Shown piece by piece: positions 46,001-59,460 of a stretch of 64,000 nt of DNA. The translations under genes were made by a program, and so were the position numbers. The stretch lies in the NCBI GenBank assembly GCA_029851415.1, contig CM056744.1:58119797-58183796 (forward strand). The letters are read 5' to 3'. The notes under the pieces are model-generated. The model did no database searches. It was not told the DNA's origin and worked only from the letters and a program-made list of their open reading frames with translations. Source of the DNA: Eretmocerus hayati (lineage: Eukaryota; Arthropoda; Insecta; Hymenoptera; Aphelinidae). Every line of letters starts with the position of its first letter. Position 1 is the first letter of the stretch.

Positions 46001-47397
46001 GGGAATTTTCTTAGAACAGGCCAGGAGGCTCTGTTCGAAAATTCCTCCATTGGGATCGCTCTCTTGTGACGAAAGGAGGTGCCTGAATTTTTTGCAGCCC
46101 CCCCGGTGAATGCCGACAACCCCAAATCGGGGGTTGAAATTCGGGATTTATCTCAGAACAGGCAAGGAGGCTCTGTTCCAAAATTTCTCGTTCGGGATCG
46201 CTCTCTTGTGACGAAAGAATGTGCCAGAATTTTTTGCAGCCCCCCCCCCCCGGTGAACGCGAACACCCCGAAATCGGGGGTTGAAATTCGGGAATTTTCT
46301 TAGAACAGGCCAGGAGTCTCTGTTCCAAAATTTCTCAATTGGGATCGCTTCCTTTTGACGAAAGGAGGTGCCTGAATTTTCCGCAGCCCCCCCGGTGAAT
46401 GCCGACAACCCCAAATCGGGGGTTGAAATTCGGGATTTATCTCAGAACAGGCAAGGAGGCTCTGTTTCAAAATTTCTCGTTCGGGATCACTCTCTTGTGA
46501 CGAAAGAATGTGCCAGAATTTTCTGCAGCCCCCCCCCGGTGAACGCGAACACCCCGAAATCGGGGGTTGAAATTCGGGAATTTTCTTAGAACAGGCCAGG
46601 AGTCTCTGTTCCAAAATTTCTCGATTGGGATCGCTTCCTTTTGACGGAAGGAGGTGCCTGAATTTCTCGCAGCCCCCCCGGTGAATGCCGACACCCCCCA
46701 AATCGGGGGTTGAAATTCGGGAATTTTCTTAGAACAGGCCAGGAGGCTCTGTTCCAAAATTTCTCGTTCGGGATCGCTACCTTGTGACGAGAGAAGGTGC
46801 CTGAATGTTTTGCAGCCCCCCGGTGAATGCCAACACCCCCAAATCGGGAGTTGAAATTCGGGAATTCTCTCAGAACAAGCCAGGAGGCTCTGTTCCAAAA
46901 TTTATCGATTGGGATTGCTTCCTTGCGATAAAAGATGGTGCCGGAATTTTTCGCAGTCCCCCGGTGAATGCCGAAACCCCGAAATCGGGGGTTGGAATTC
47001 GGGAATTTTCTTAGAACAGGCCAGGAGGCTCTGTTCCACAATTCCTCGATTGGGATCGCTTTCTTGTGACATGAGGAGGTGCCTGAATCTTCAGCAGCCC
47101 CTCCGGTGAATGCCGACACCCCGAAATTGGGGTTTGAAATTCGGGAATTTTTTTAGAACAGGCCAGGAGATTCTGTTCCAAAATTTCTCGATTGGGATCG
47201 CTTCCTTGTGACAAGAGGAGGTGCCTGAATTTTTGGCAGCCCCCCCCCCCCCCCGGAGAATGCCGACACCCCCAAATCGGGGGTTGGAATTCTGGATTTA
47301 TCTCAGACCAGGCGAGGAGGCTCTGTTCGTAAATTACTCGATTGGGATTGCTTCCTTGTGACGAAAGAAGATGCCTGAATTTCTTGCAGCCCCCCCG
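43018..47397 (+). repeat. 4.39-kb tandem duplication, copy 2 (contains spacer B)
   Basis: It is collinear with copy 1 at offsets 4,374-4,388, including its own B spacer (45,619-45,976). At 47,398 the monomer continues with gtgaatgccgacac, the undisturbed version also seen near 37.8 kb, so the left junction at 43,018 is the novel one. Confidence 0.9.
45619..45976 (+). repeat. Non-satellite spacer, copy 3, type B
   Basis: It is almost identical to copy 2, 4,378 bp away, as expected from the 4.39-kb tandem duplication. It keeps gtttaatatg. Palindrome at 45,849-45,860. Confidence 0.9.
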
Positions 47398-47582
47398 GTG
47401 AATGCCGACACCCCCAAATCGGGGGTTGAAATGGAATTTTCTTAGAACAGGCCAGGAGGCTCTGTTCCAAAATTCCTCGTTCGGGATCGCTACCTTGTGA
47501 CGAGAGAAGGTGCCTGAATATTTTGCAGCCCCCCGTCGAATGCCAACACCCCCAAATCGGGGGTTGAAATTCGGGAATTCTC

Positions 47583-47940
47583 CCCTGCTGCAAAAGATCG
47601 ATTGGGATGAATTGAAAACCAATCGAATCCTATCGGGATGAATACATCTCAATCGGTTCTATCATTCAACCGGCGAGAGCAGTATTGGAATTCAATGCAG
47701 ATCAATCGAACAAAGACCCAATCAAGCTGAATCCTGAATTGTAGAATTGGGATCACAACTGCCAATAGAATTCTATACTGTTGATGAGGATTGATGTAAG
47801 CGAATATAATCCAATACTAGTATTCAGCATAGGATCGGACACGGAAGGATGGATGGAAGATCTTCGCTGGTTCAATATGTTTTAATGAACCGATTCAGTA
47901 TTGAAAAGACCCCCAAATTCGACCCCCAATTGAATTCCAA
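47583..47940 (+). repeat. Non-satellite spacer, copy 4, type A'
   Basis: Type A' is close to A but has gattgggatgaattg and gttcaatatg. Private changes are catctcaatc and attgaaaagac. An 8-bp inverted repeat, tcgattgg (47,598-47,605) with ccaatcga (47,619-47,626), can form a stem with a 13-base loop. Palindrome at 47,813-47,824. Confidence 0.9.
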
Positions 47941-50900
47941 CCCCCAAATCGGGGGTTGAAATTCGGGAATTTTCTTAGAACAGGCCAGGAGGCTCTGTTC
48001 CAAAATTCCTCCATTGGGATCGCTTTCTTGTGACAAGAGGAGGTGCCTGAATTTTTTGCAGCCCCCCCGGTGAATGCTGACAACCCCAAATCGGGGGTTG
48101 AAATTCGGGATTTATCTCAGAACAGGCAGGTAGGCTCTGTTCCAAAATTTTCTCGTTCGGGATCGCTCTCTTGTGACGAAAGAATGTGCCAGAATTTTTT
48201 GCAGCCCCCCCCCGGTGAACGCGAACACCCCGAAATCGGGGGTTGAAATTCGGGAATTTTCTTAGAACAGGCCAGGAGTCTCTGTTCCAAGATTTCTCAA
48301 GTGGGATCGCTTCCTCCTGACGAGAGAAGGTGCCTGATTTTTCGCAGCCCCCCCCCCCCCCGGTGAATGCCGACACCCCCAAAATCGGGGTTGAAATTCG
48401 GGAATTTTTTCAAAACAGGCCAGGAGGCTCTGTTCCAAGATTTCTCGATTGGGATCGTTTCCTTCTGACGAGAGAAGGTGCCTGAATTTTTCGCAGCCCC
48501 ACCGGTGAATGCCGGACAGCCCGAAATCGGGGTTTGAAATTCGGGAATTTTCTTAGAACAGGCCAGGAGGCTCTGTTCCAAAATTTCTCGATTGGGATCG
48601 CTTTCTTGTAACGAAAATAGATGCCTGAATCTTCGGCAGCCCCCCCGGTGGATGCCGACACCCCCAAATCGGGGGTTGATATTCGGGAATTCTCTTAGAA
48701 CAGGCCAGGAGGCTCTGTTCCAAAATCTCTCGATCCGGATCGCTTTCTTGTGACGAAAGGAGGTGCCTGAATTTTTTACAGCCCCCCCCCCGTCGAATGC
48801 CGACACCCCCAAATCGGGGGTTGAACTTCGGGATTTATCTCAGAACAGGCAAGGAGGCTCTGTTCCAAAATTTCTCGATCGGGATCGCTTTCTTGTGACG
48901 AGAGAGGGTGCCTGAATTTTTTGCAGGCCCCCCCCCCCCCGGTGAATACCGACACCCCCAAATCGGGGGTTGAGATTCGGGAAATTTCTTAGAACAGGCC
49001 AGGAGGCTCTGTTCCAAAATTTCTCGAATGGATCGTTTTCTTGTGACCAGAGGAGGTGCTCGTATTTTTTGCAGCCCCCCGGTGAATGCCGACACCCCCA
49101 AATCGTGGGTTGGAATTCGGGATTCATCTCAGAACAGGCAAGGAGGCTCTGTTCCAAAATCTCTCGATTGGGATCGCTCTCTCGTGACGAAAGGAGGTGC
49201 CTGAATTTATTGCAGCCCCCGGTGAATGCCGACATCCCCAAAATCGGGGGTTGGAATTCGGTAATTTTTTTAGAACAGGCCAGGAGGCTCTGTTCCAAGA
49301 TTTCTCGATTGGGATCGCTTCCTTCCGACGAGAGATGGTGCCTGAATTTTTCGCAGCCCCACCGGTGAATGCCGACACCCCCATATTGGGGGTTGGAATT
49401 CGGGAATTCTTTAGAACAGGAGAGGAGGCTCTGTTCCAAAATTTCTCGTTCGGGATCGCTTTCTTGTGACGAGAGAGGGTGCCTGAATTTTTTGCAGCCC
49501 CCCCGGTGAATGCCGACACCCCCAAATCAGGGGTTAAATTTCGAGAATTTTCTCAGAACAGGCAAGGAGGCTCTGTTCCAAAATTTCTCGTTCGGGATCG
49601 CTCTCTTGTGACGAAAGAATGTGCCAGAATTTTTTGCAGCCCCCCCCCGGTGAACGCGAACACCCCGAAATCGGGGGTTGGAATTCGGGAATTTTCTTAG
49701 AACAGGCCAGGAGTCTCTGTTCCAAGATTTCTCGATTGGGATCGTTTCCTTCTGACGAGAGAAGGTGCCTGAATTTTTCGCAGCCCCACCGGTGAATGCC
49801 GACACCCCCCAATTGGGGGTTGGAATTCGGGAATTCTTAAGAACAGGCCAGGAGGCTCCGTTCCAAAATTTCTCGTTCGAGATCGCTTTCTTGTGACGAA
49901 AGAAGGAGCCTGAATCTTTGCAGCCCCCCCGGTGACTGCCGACACCCCCAAATCGGGGGTTGGAATTCGGGATTTTTTTCAGAACAGGCAAGGAAGCTCT
50001 GTTCCAAAATGTCTCGATTGGGATCGCTTTCTTGTGACGGAAGAGGGTGCCTGAATTTTTTGCAGCCCCTCCGGTGAATGCCGACACCCCGAAATCGGGG
50101 TTTGAAATTCGGGAATTTTTTTAGAACAGGCCAGGAGATTCTGTTGTAAAATTTCTCGATTGGGATCGCTTCCTTGTGACAAGAGGAGGTGCCTGAATTT
50201 TGGCAGCCCCCCCCCCCGGAGAATGCCGACACCCCCAAATCGGGGGTTGAAATTCTGGATTTATCTCAGAACAGCAAGGAGGCTCTGTTCCAAAATTACT
50301 CGATTGGGATTGCTTCCTCGTGACGAAAGAAGTTGCCTGAATTTCTCGCAGCCCCCCCGTCGAATGCCGACACCCCCAAATCGGGGGTTGAAATTCGGGA
50401 ATTTTCTTAGAACAGGCCAGGAGGCTCTGTTCCAAGATTTCTCGGTTGGGATCGCTTCTTCTCGACGAGAGAAGGTGCCTGAATTTTTCGCAGCCCCACC
50501 GGTGAATGCCGACACCCCCATATTGGGGGTTGGAATTCGGGAATTCTTTAGAACAGGAGAGGAGGCTCTGTTCCAAAATTTCTCGTTTGGGATCGCTTTC
50601 TTGTGACGAGAGAGGGTGCCTGAATTTTTTATAGCCCCCCCCGTGAATGCCGACACCCCCATATCGGGGGTTAAAAATCGAAAATTTTCTTAGAACAGGC
50701 CAGGAGGCTCTGTTCCAACATTTCTCGATTGGGAACGTTTTCTTGTGACAAAAGGAGGTGCCTGAATTTTTTGCAGCCCCCCCCGGAGAATGCCGACACC
50801 CCCAAATCGGGGGTTGAAATTCGGGATTTATCTCAGAACAGGCAAGGAGGCTCTGTTCCAAAATCACTCGATTGGGATTGCTTCCTCGTGACGAAAGAAG

Positions 50901-53900
50901 TCGCCTGAATTTCTCGCAGCCCCCCCGTCGAATGCCGACAACCCCAAATCGGGGGTTGAAATTCGGGAATTTTCTTAGAACAGGCCAGGAGGCTCTGTTC
51001 CAAAACTTCTCGTTCGGGATCGCTACCTTGTGACGAGAGAAGGTGCCTGAATATTTTGCAGCCCCCCGTCGAATGCCAACACCCCCCAAATCGGGGGTTG
51101 AAATTCGGGAATTCTCTTAGAACAAGCCAGGAGGCTCTGTTCCAAATTTCATCGATTGGGATTGCTTCCTTGTGATAAAAGATGGTGCCGAATTTTTCGC
51201 AGTCCCCCGGTGAATGCCGACACCCCGAAATCGGGGGTTGAAATTCTGGAATTCTCTTAGAACAAGCCAGGAGGCTCTGTTCCAAATTCCTCGATTGGGA
51301 TCGCTTTCTTGTGACATAAGGAGACGCCTGAATCTTCAGCAGCCCCCCCGGTGAATGCCGACAACCCCAAATCGGGGTTGATATACAGGATTTATCTCAG
51401 AACAGGCAAGGAGGCTCTGTTCCAAGATTTCTCGATTGGGATCGCTTCCTTGTAACGAAAATAGATGCCTGAATCTTTTGCAGCCCCCCCGGTGGATGCC
51501 GACACCCCCAATCGGGGGTTGATATTCGGGAATTCTCTTAGAACAGGCCAGGAGGCTCTGTTCCAAAATCTCTCGATCCGGATCGCTTTCTTGTGACGAG
51601 AGGAGGTGCCTGAATTTTTGCAGCCCCCCCGGTGAATGCGACACCCCCAAATCGGGGGTTGAAATTCGGGAATTTTTTAGATTAGGCCAGGAGGCTAAGT
51701 TCCAGAATTTCTCGTTTGGGATCGCTTTCTTGTGGCGGAAGAATGTGCCTGAATTCTTTGCAGCCCCCCCCGGTGAATGCCGACACCCCGAAATCGGGGG
51801 TTGAAATTCGGGAATTTTTTTTAGAAACAGGCCAGGAGGCTCAGTTCCAAAATTCCTCGATTGGGATCGCTTTCTTGTGACAAGAGGAGGTGCCTGAATT
51901 TTTCGCAGCCCCCCGGTGAATGCCGACAACCCCAAATCGGGGATTGAAATCCGGGATTTATCCAGAACAGGCAAGGAGGCTCTGTTTCAAAATTTCTCGT
52001 TCGGGATCGCTCTCTTGTGACGAAAGAATGTGCCTGAATTTTTTGCAGCCCCCCCCGGTAAACGCCAACACCCCGAAATCGGGGGTTGAAATTCGGGAAT
52101 TTTCTTAGAACAGGCCAGGAGTCTCTGTTTCAAAATTTCTCGATTGGGATCGCTTCCTTGTGACAAAAGGAGGTGCCTGAATTTTTCGCAGCCCCCCCCC
52201 CCCCCGGTGAATGCCGACAACCCCAAATCGGGGGTTGAACTTCGGGATTTATCTCAGAACAGGCAAGGAGGCTCTGTTCCAAAATTTCTCGATCGGGATC
52301 GCTTTCTTGTGACGAGAGAGGGTGCCTGAATTTTTGCAGCCCCCCCCCCGGTAAATGCCGACACCCCCAAATCGGGGGTTGAGATTCGGGAAATCTCTTA
52401 GAACAGGCCAGGAGGCTCTGTTTCAAAATTTCTCGAATGGGATCGTTTTCTTGTGACAAAAGGAGGTGCTCGTATTTTTTGAAGCCCCCCCGGTGAATGC
52501 CGACACCCCCAAATCGTGGTTGAAATTCGGGATTCATCTCAGACAGGCAAGGAGGCTCTGTTCCAAAATCTCTCGATTGGGATCGCTCTCTTGTGACGAA
52601 AGGAGTTGCCTGAATTTATTGCAGCCCCCCGGTGAATGCCGACACCTCCAAAATCGGGGGTTGGAATTCGGGAATTTTTTTAGAACAGGCCAGGAGGCTC
52701 TGTTCCAAGATTTCTCGTTCGGGATCGCTTCCTCCTGACGAGAGAAGGTGCCTGAATTTCTCGCAGCCCCACCGGTGAATGCCGACACCCCCATATTGGG
52801 GGTTGGAATTCGGGAATTCTTTAGAACAGGAGAGGAGGCTCTGTTCCAAAATTTCTCGTTCGGGATCGCTTCCTTGTGACGAGAGAGGGTGCCTGAATTT
52901 TTTGCAGCCCCCCCGGTGAATGCCGACACCCCCAAATCGGGGGTTAAATTTCGAGAATTTTCTCAGAACAGGCCAGGAGGCTCTGTTCCAAAATTTTTCG
53001 ATTGGGATCGCTTCCTTGTGACGGAAGACGGTGCCTGAATTTTCTCGCAGCCACCCTGGTGAATGCCGACACCCCCCAAATCGGGGTTGAAATTCGGAAA
53101 TTTTCTTAGAACAGGCCAGAAGGCTCTGTTCCAAAATCTCTCGATTGGGGTCGTCTTCTTGTGACGAAAGGAGGTGCCTGAATTTGTCGCAGCCCCCCCG
53201 GTGAATGCCGACACCCCCAAATCGGGGGTTGAAATTCGGGAATTTTCTTAGAACAGGCCAGGAGGCTCTGTTCCAAAATTTATCGTTCGGGATCGCTACC
53301 TTGTGACGGGAGAAGGTCCCTGAATGTTTTGCAAGCCCCCCGGTGAATGCCGAAACCCCGAAATCGGGGGTTGGAATTCGGGAATTGTGGAACAGGCCAG
53401 GAGGTTCTGTTCCACAATTTCTCGATTGGGATCGCTTTCTTGTGACATGAGGAGGTGCCTGAATCTTCAGCAGCCCCTCCGGTGAATGCCGACACCCCGA
53501 AATTGGGGTTTGCAATTCGGGAATTTTTTTAGAACAGGCCGGGAGATTCTGTTCCAAAATTTCTCGATTGGATCGCTTCCTTGTGACAAGGGGAGGTGCC
53601 TGAATTTTTGGCAGCCCCCCCCCCCCGGAGAATGCCGACACCCCCAAATCGGGGGTTGGAATTCTGGATTTATCTCAGAACAGGCAAGGAGGCTCTGTTC
53701 CAAAATTACTCGATTGGCATTGCTTCCTTGTGACGAAAGAAGATGCCTGAATTTCTTGCAGCCCCCCCCCCCCCGGTGAATGCCGACACCCCCAAATCGG
53801 GGGTTGAAATGGAATTTCCTTAGAACAGGCCAGGAGGCTCTGTTCCAAAATTTCTCGTTCGGCATCGCTACCTTGTGACGAGAGAAGGTGCCTGAATATT

Positions 53901-53960
53901 TTGCAGCCCCCCGTCGAATGCCAACACCCCCAAATCGGGGGTTGAAATTCGGGAATTCTC

Positions 53961-54317
53961 CCCTGCTGCAAAAGATCGACTGGGATGGATTGAAAACCAA
54001 TCGAATCCTATCGGGATGAATACATTTCAATCGGTTCTATCATTCAACCGGCGAGAGCAGTATTGGAATTCATGCAGATCAATCGAACAAAGACCCAATC
54101 AAGCTGAATCCTGAATTGTAGAATTGGGATCACAACTGCCAATAGAATTCTATACTGTTGATGAGGATTGATGTAAGCGAATATAATCCAATACTAGTAT
54201 TCAGCATAGGATCGGACACGGAAGGATGGATGGAAGATCTTCGCTGGTTCAATGTGTTTTAATGAACCGATTCAGTATTGAATAGACCCCCAAATTCGAC
54301 CCCCAATTGAATTCCAA
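53961..54317 (+). repeat. Non-satellite spacer, copy 5, type A
   Basis: It is the counterpart of copy 1 at offset 15,960. The only difference I noted is loss of one A (ggaattcatgcag for ggaattcaatgcag). Confidence 0.9.
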
Positions 54318-57071
54318 CCCCCAAATCGGGGGTTGAAATTCGGGAATTTTCTTAGAACAGGCCAGGAGGCTCTGTTCAAAATTCCTCCATTGGGATCGCT
54401 CTCTTGTGACAAGAGGAGGTGCCTGAATTTTTTGCAGCCCCCCCGGTGAATGCCGACAACCCCAAATCGGGGTTGAAATTCGGGATTTATCTCAGAACAG
54501 GCAAGGAGGCTCTGTTTCAAAATTTCTCGTTCGGAATCGCGTCTCTTGTGACGAAAGAATGTGCCTGAATTTTTTGCAGCCCCCCCGGTGAACGCGAACA
54601 CCCCGAAATCGGGGGTTGAAATTCGGGAATTTTCTTAGAACAGGCCAGGAGTCTCTGTTCCAAAATTTCTCGATTGGGATCGCTTCTTTTTGATGAAAGG
54701 AGAAGCCTGAATTTCTCGCAGCCCCCCCGGTGAATGCCGACAACCCCAAATCGGGGGTTGAAATTCGGGATTTATCTCAGAACAGGGAAGGAGGCTCTGG
54801 TTCCAAAATTTCTCGATCGGGATGCTTTCTTGGGACGAGAGAGGGTGCCTGAATTTTTTGCAGCCCCCCCCCCCCCCGTCGAATGCCGACACCCCCAAAT
54901 CGGGGGTTAAATTTCGAGAATTTCCTCAGAACAGGCCAGGAGGCTCTGTTCCAAAATTTTTCGATTGGGATCGTTTTCTTGTGACAGAAGGAGGTGCCTG
55001 AATTCTTTGCAGCCCCCCCGGTGAATGCCGACACCCCCAAATCGGGGGTTGAAATTCGGGATTTATCTCAGAACAGGCAAGGAGGCTCTGTTTCAAAATT
55101 TCTCGTTCGGGATCGCGTCTCTTGTGACGGAAGGATGTGCCTGAATTTTTTGCAGCCCCCCCGGTGAACGCGAACACCCCGAAATCGGGGGTTGAAAATT
55201 CGGGAATTTTCTTAGAACAGGCCAGGAGTCTCTGTTCCAAAATTTCTCGATTGGGATCGCTTCCTTTTGACGAAAGGAGAAGCCTGAATTTTTCGCAGCC
55301 CCCCCGGTGAATGCCGACAACCCCAAATCGGGGGTTGAAATTCGGGATTTATCTCAGAACAGGCAAGGAGGCTCTGTTCCAAAATTTCTCGATCGGGATC
55401 GCTTTCTTGTGACGAGAGAGGGGTGCCTGAATTTTTTGCAGCCCCCCCCCCCCGGTGAATGCCGACACCCCAACAAATCTCCCCTAAAATCGGGGGTTGA
55501 GATTCGGGGAATTTCTTAGAACAGGCCAGGAGGCTCTGTTCCAAGATTTCTCGAATGGATCGTTTTCTTGTGACAAAAGGAGGTGCTCGTATTTTTTGAA
55601 GCCCCCCCGGTGAATGCCGACACCCCCAAATCGTGGGTTGAAATTCGGGATTCATCTCAGAACAGGCAAGGAGGCTCTGTTCCAAAATCTCTCGATTGGG
55701 ATCGCTCTCTTGTGACGAAAGGAGGTGCCTGAATTTATTGCAGCCCCCCGGTGAATGCCGACACCCCCAAAATCGGGGGTTGGAATTCGGGAATTTTTTT
55801 AGAACAGGCCAGGAGGCTCTGTTCCAAGATTTCTCGATTGGGATCGCTTCCTTCCGACGAGAGAAGGTGCCTGAATTTTTCGCAGCCCCACCGGTGAATG
55901 CCGACACCCCCATATTGGGGGTTGGAATTCGGGAATTCTTTAGAACAGGAGAGGAGGCTCTGTTCCAAAATTTCTCGTTCGGGATCGCTTTCTTGTGACG
56001 AGAGAGGGTGCCTGAATTTTTTGCAGCCCCCCCGGTGAATGCCGACACCCCCAAATCAGGGGTTAAATTTCGAGAATTTTCTCAGAACAGGCCAGGAGGC
56101 TCTGTTCCAAAATTTTTCGATTGGGATCGTTTTCTTGTGACAAAAGGAGATGCCTGAATTTTTGCAGCCCCCCGGTGAATGCCGACACCCCCAAAATCGG
56201 GGGTTGGAATTCGGGAATTTTTTTAGAACAGGCCAGGAGGCTCTGTTCCAACATTTCTCGTTCGGGATCGCTTCCTCCCGACGAGAGAAGGTGCCTGAAT
56301 TTTTCGCAGCCCCACCGGTGAATGCCGACACCCCCATATTGGGGGTTGGAATTCGGGAATTCTTTAGAACAGGAGAGGAGGCTCTGTTCCAAAATTTCTC
56401 GTTTGGGATCGCTTCCTTGTGACGAGAGAGGGTGCCTGAATTTTTTGCAGCCCCCCCGGTGAATGCCGACACCCCCAAATCGGGGGTTAAATTTCGAGAA
56501 TTTTCTCAGAACAGGCTAGGAGGCTCTGTTCCAAAATTTTTCGATTGGGATCGTTTCCTTGTGACAAAAGGAGGTGCCTGAATTTTTTGCAGCCCCCCCG
56601 GTGAATGCCGACACCCCCAAATCGGGGGTTGAAATTCGGGATTTATCTCAGAACAGGCAAGGAGGCTCTGTTCCGAAATTTCTCGATTGGGATTGCTTCC
56701 TTGTGACGGAAGACGGTGCCTGAATTTCTCGCAGCCACCCTGGTGAATGCCGACACCCCCAAATCGGGGTTGAAATTCGGAAATTTCCTTAGAACAGGCC
56801 AGAAGGCTCTGTTCCAAAATCTATCGATTGGGATCGCTTTCTTGTGACGAAAGGAGGTGCCTGAATTTCTCGCAGCCCCCCCGGTGAATGCCGACACCCC
56901 CAAATCGGGGGTTGAAATTCGGGAATTTTCTTAGAACAGGCCAGGAGGCTCTGTTCCAAAATTTCTCGTTCGGGATCGCTACCTTGTGACGGGAGAAGGT
57001 GCCTGAATGTTTTTCAGCCCCCCGGTGAATGCCAACACCCCCAAATCGGGGGTTGAAATTCGGGAATTCTC

Positions 57072-57429
57072 CCCTGCTGCAAAAGATCGATTGGGTAGGA
57101 TTGAAAACCAATCGAATCCTATCGGGATGAATACATTTCAATCGGTTCTATCATTCAACCGGCGGGAGCAGTATTGGAATTCAATGCAGATCAATCGAAC
57201 AAAGACCTAATCAAGCTGAATCCTGAATTGTAGAATTGGGATCACAACTGCCAATAGTATTCTATACTGTTGATGAGGATTGATGTAAGCGAATATAATC
57301 CAATACTAGTATTCAGCATAGGATCGGACACGGAAGGATGGATGGAAGATCTGCGCTGGTTTAATATGTTTTAATGAACCGAGTCAGTATTGAATAGACC
57401 CCCAAATTCGACCCCCAATTGAATTCCAA
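57072..57429 (+). repeat. Non-satellite spacer, copy 6, type B
   Basis: It is type B, exactly 11,453 bp after copy 3. It has aatcgaacaaag, as in type A, rather than aatcaaacaaag of copies 2 and 3, so those two share a derived change made before they separated. Confidence 0.9.
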
Positions 57430-59035
57430 CCCCCAAATCGGGGGTTGAAATCCGGGAATTTTCTTAGAACAGGCCAGGAGGCTCTGTTCGAAAATTCCTC
57501 CATTGGGATCGCTTTCTTGTGACAAGAGGAGGTGCCTGAATTTTTTGCAGCCCCCCCGGTGAATGCCGACAACCCCAAATCGGGGGTTGAAATTCGGGAT
57601 TTATCTCAGAACAGGCAAGGAGGCTCTGTTCCAAAATTTCTCGTTCGGGATCGCTCTCTTGTGACGAAAGAATGTGCCAGAATTTTTTGCAGCCCCCCCC
57701 CCCCCGGTGAACGCGAACACCCCGAAATCGGGGGTTGAAATTCGGGAATTTTCTTAGAACAGGCCAGGAGTCTCTGTTCCAAAATTTCTCAATTGGGATC
57801 GCTTCCTTTTGACGAAAGGAGGTGCCTGAATTTTCCGCAGCCCCCCCGGTGAATGCCGACAACCCCAAATCGGGGGTTGAAATTCGGGATTTATCTCAGA
57901 ACAGGCAAAGAGGCTCTGTTTCAAAATTTCTCGTTCGGGATCACTCTCTTGTGACGAAAGAATGTGCCAGAATTTTTTGCAGCCCCCCCCCGGTGAACGC
58001 GAACACCCCGAAATCGGGGGTTGAAATTCGGGAATTTTCTTAGAACAGGCCAGGAGTCTCTGTTCCAAAATTTCTCGATTGGGATCGCTTCCTTTTGACG
58101 GAAGGAGGTGCCTGAATTTCTCGCAGCCCCCCCGGTGAATGCCGACACCCTTAAATCGGGGGTTGAAATTCGGGAATTTTCTTAGAACAGGCCAGGAGGC
58201 TCTGTTCCAAAATTTCTCGTTCGGGATCGCTACCTTGTGACGAGAGAAGGTGCCTGAATGTTTTGCAGCCCCCCGGTGAATGCCAACACCCCCAAATCGG
58301 GAGTTGAAATTCGGGAATTCTCTCAGAACAAGCCAGGAGGCTCTGTTCCAAAATTTATCGATTGGGATTGCTTCCTTGCGATAAAAGATGGTGCCGGAAT
58401 TTTTCGCAGTCCCCCGGTGAATGCCGAAACCCCGAAATCGGGGGTTGGAATTCGGGAATTTTCTTAGAACAGGCCAGGAGGCTCTGTTCCACAATTCCTC
58501 GATTGGGATCGCTTTCTTGTGACATGAGGAGGTGCCTGAATCTTCAGCAGCCCCTCCGGTGAATGCCGACACCCCGAAATTGGGGTTTGAAATTCGGGAA
58601 TTTTTTTAGAACAGGCCAGGAGATTCTGTTCCAAAATTTCTCGATTGGGATCGCTTCCTTGTGACAAGAGGAGGTGCCTGAATTTTTGGCAGCCCCCCCC
58701 CCCCCCCGGAGAATGCCGACACCCCCAAATCGGGGGTTGGAATTCTGGATTTATCTCCGACCAGGCGAGGAGGCTCTGTTCGTAAATTACTCGATTGGGA
58801 TTGCTTCCTTGTGACGAAAGAAGATGCCTGAATTTCTTGCAGCCCCCCCGGTGAATGCCGACACCCCCAAATCGGGGGTTGAAATGGAATTTTCTTAGAA
58901 CAGGCCAGGAGGCTCTGTTCCGAAATTCCTCGTTCGGGATCGCTACCTTGTGACGAGAGAAGGTGCCTGAATATTTTGCAGCCCCCCGTCGAATGCCAAC
59001 ACCCCCAAATCGGGGGTTGAAATTCGGGAATTCTC

Positions 59036-59393
59036 CCCTGCTGCAAAAGATCGATTGGGATGAATTGAAAACCAATCGAATCCTATCGGGATGAATACAT
59101 TTCAATCGGTTCTATCATTCAACCGGCGAGAGCAGTATTGGAATTCAATGCAGATCAATCGAACAAAGACCCAATCAAGCTGAATCCTGAATTGTAGAAT
59201 TGGGATCACAACTGCCAATAGAATTCTATACTGTTGATGAGGATTGATGTAAGCGAATATAATCCAATACTAGTATTCAGCATAGGATCGGACACGGAAG
59301 GATGGATGGAAGATCTTCGCTGGTTCAATATGTTTTAATGAACCGATTCAGTATTGAATAGACCCCCAAATTCGACCCCCAATTGAATTCCAA
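59036..59393 (+). repeat. Non-satellite spacer, copy 7, type A'
   Basis: It is type A', exactly 11,453 bp after copy 4, without that copy's private catctc and gaaaagac changes. It is the last spacer in the window. Confidence 0.9.
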
Positions 59394-59460
59394 CCCCCAA
59401 ATCGGGGGTTGAAATTCGGGAATTTTCTTAGAACAGGCCAGGAGGCTCTGTTCCAAAATT

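Larger units (their letters stand above)
35275..51240 (+). repeat. Spacer-bearing long repeat, copy 1 (~15.96 kb)
   Basis: It holds spacers A, B, B, A' in that order. Its left part (35.29-38.0 kb, with the tagattagg monomer and spacer A) recurs at 51.24-53.96 kb at offsets 15,947-15,960. Subtracting the 4.38-kb tandem duplication from the distance between corresponding A spacers leaves about 11.5 kb. Boundaries are set where the aaattctggaattctc variant begins (35,291 and 51,241) and are approximate. Confidence 0.8.
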
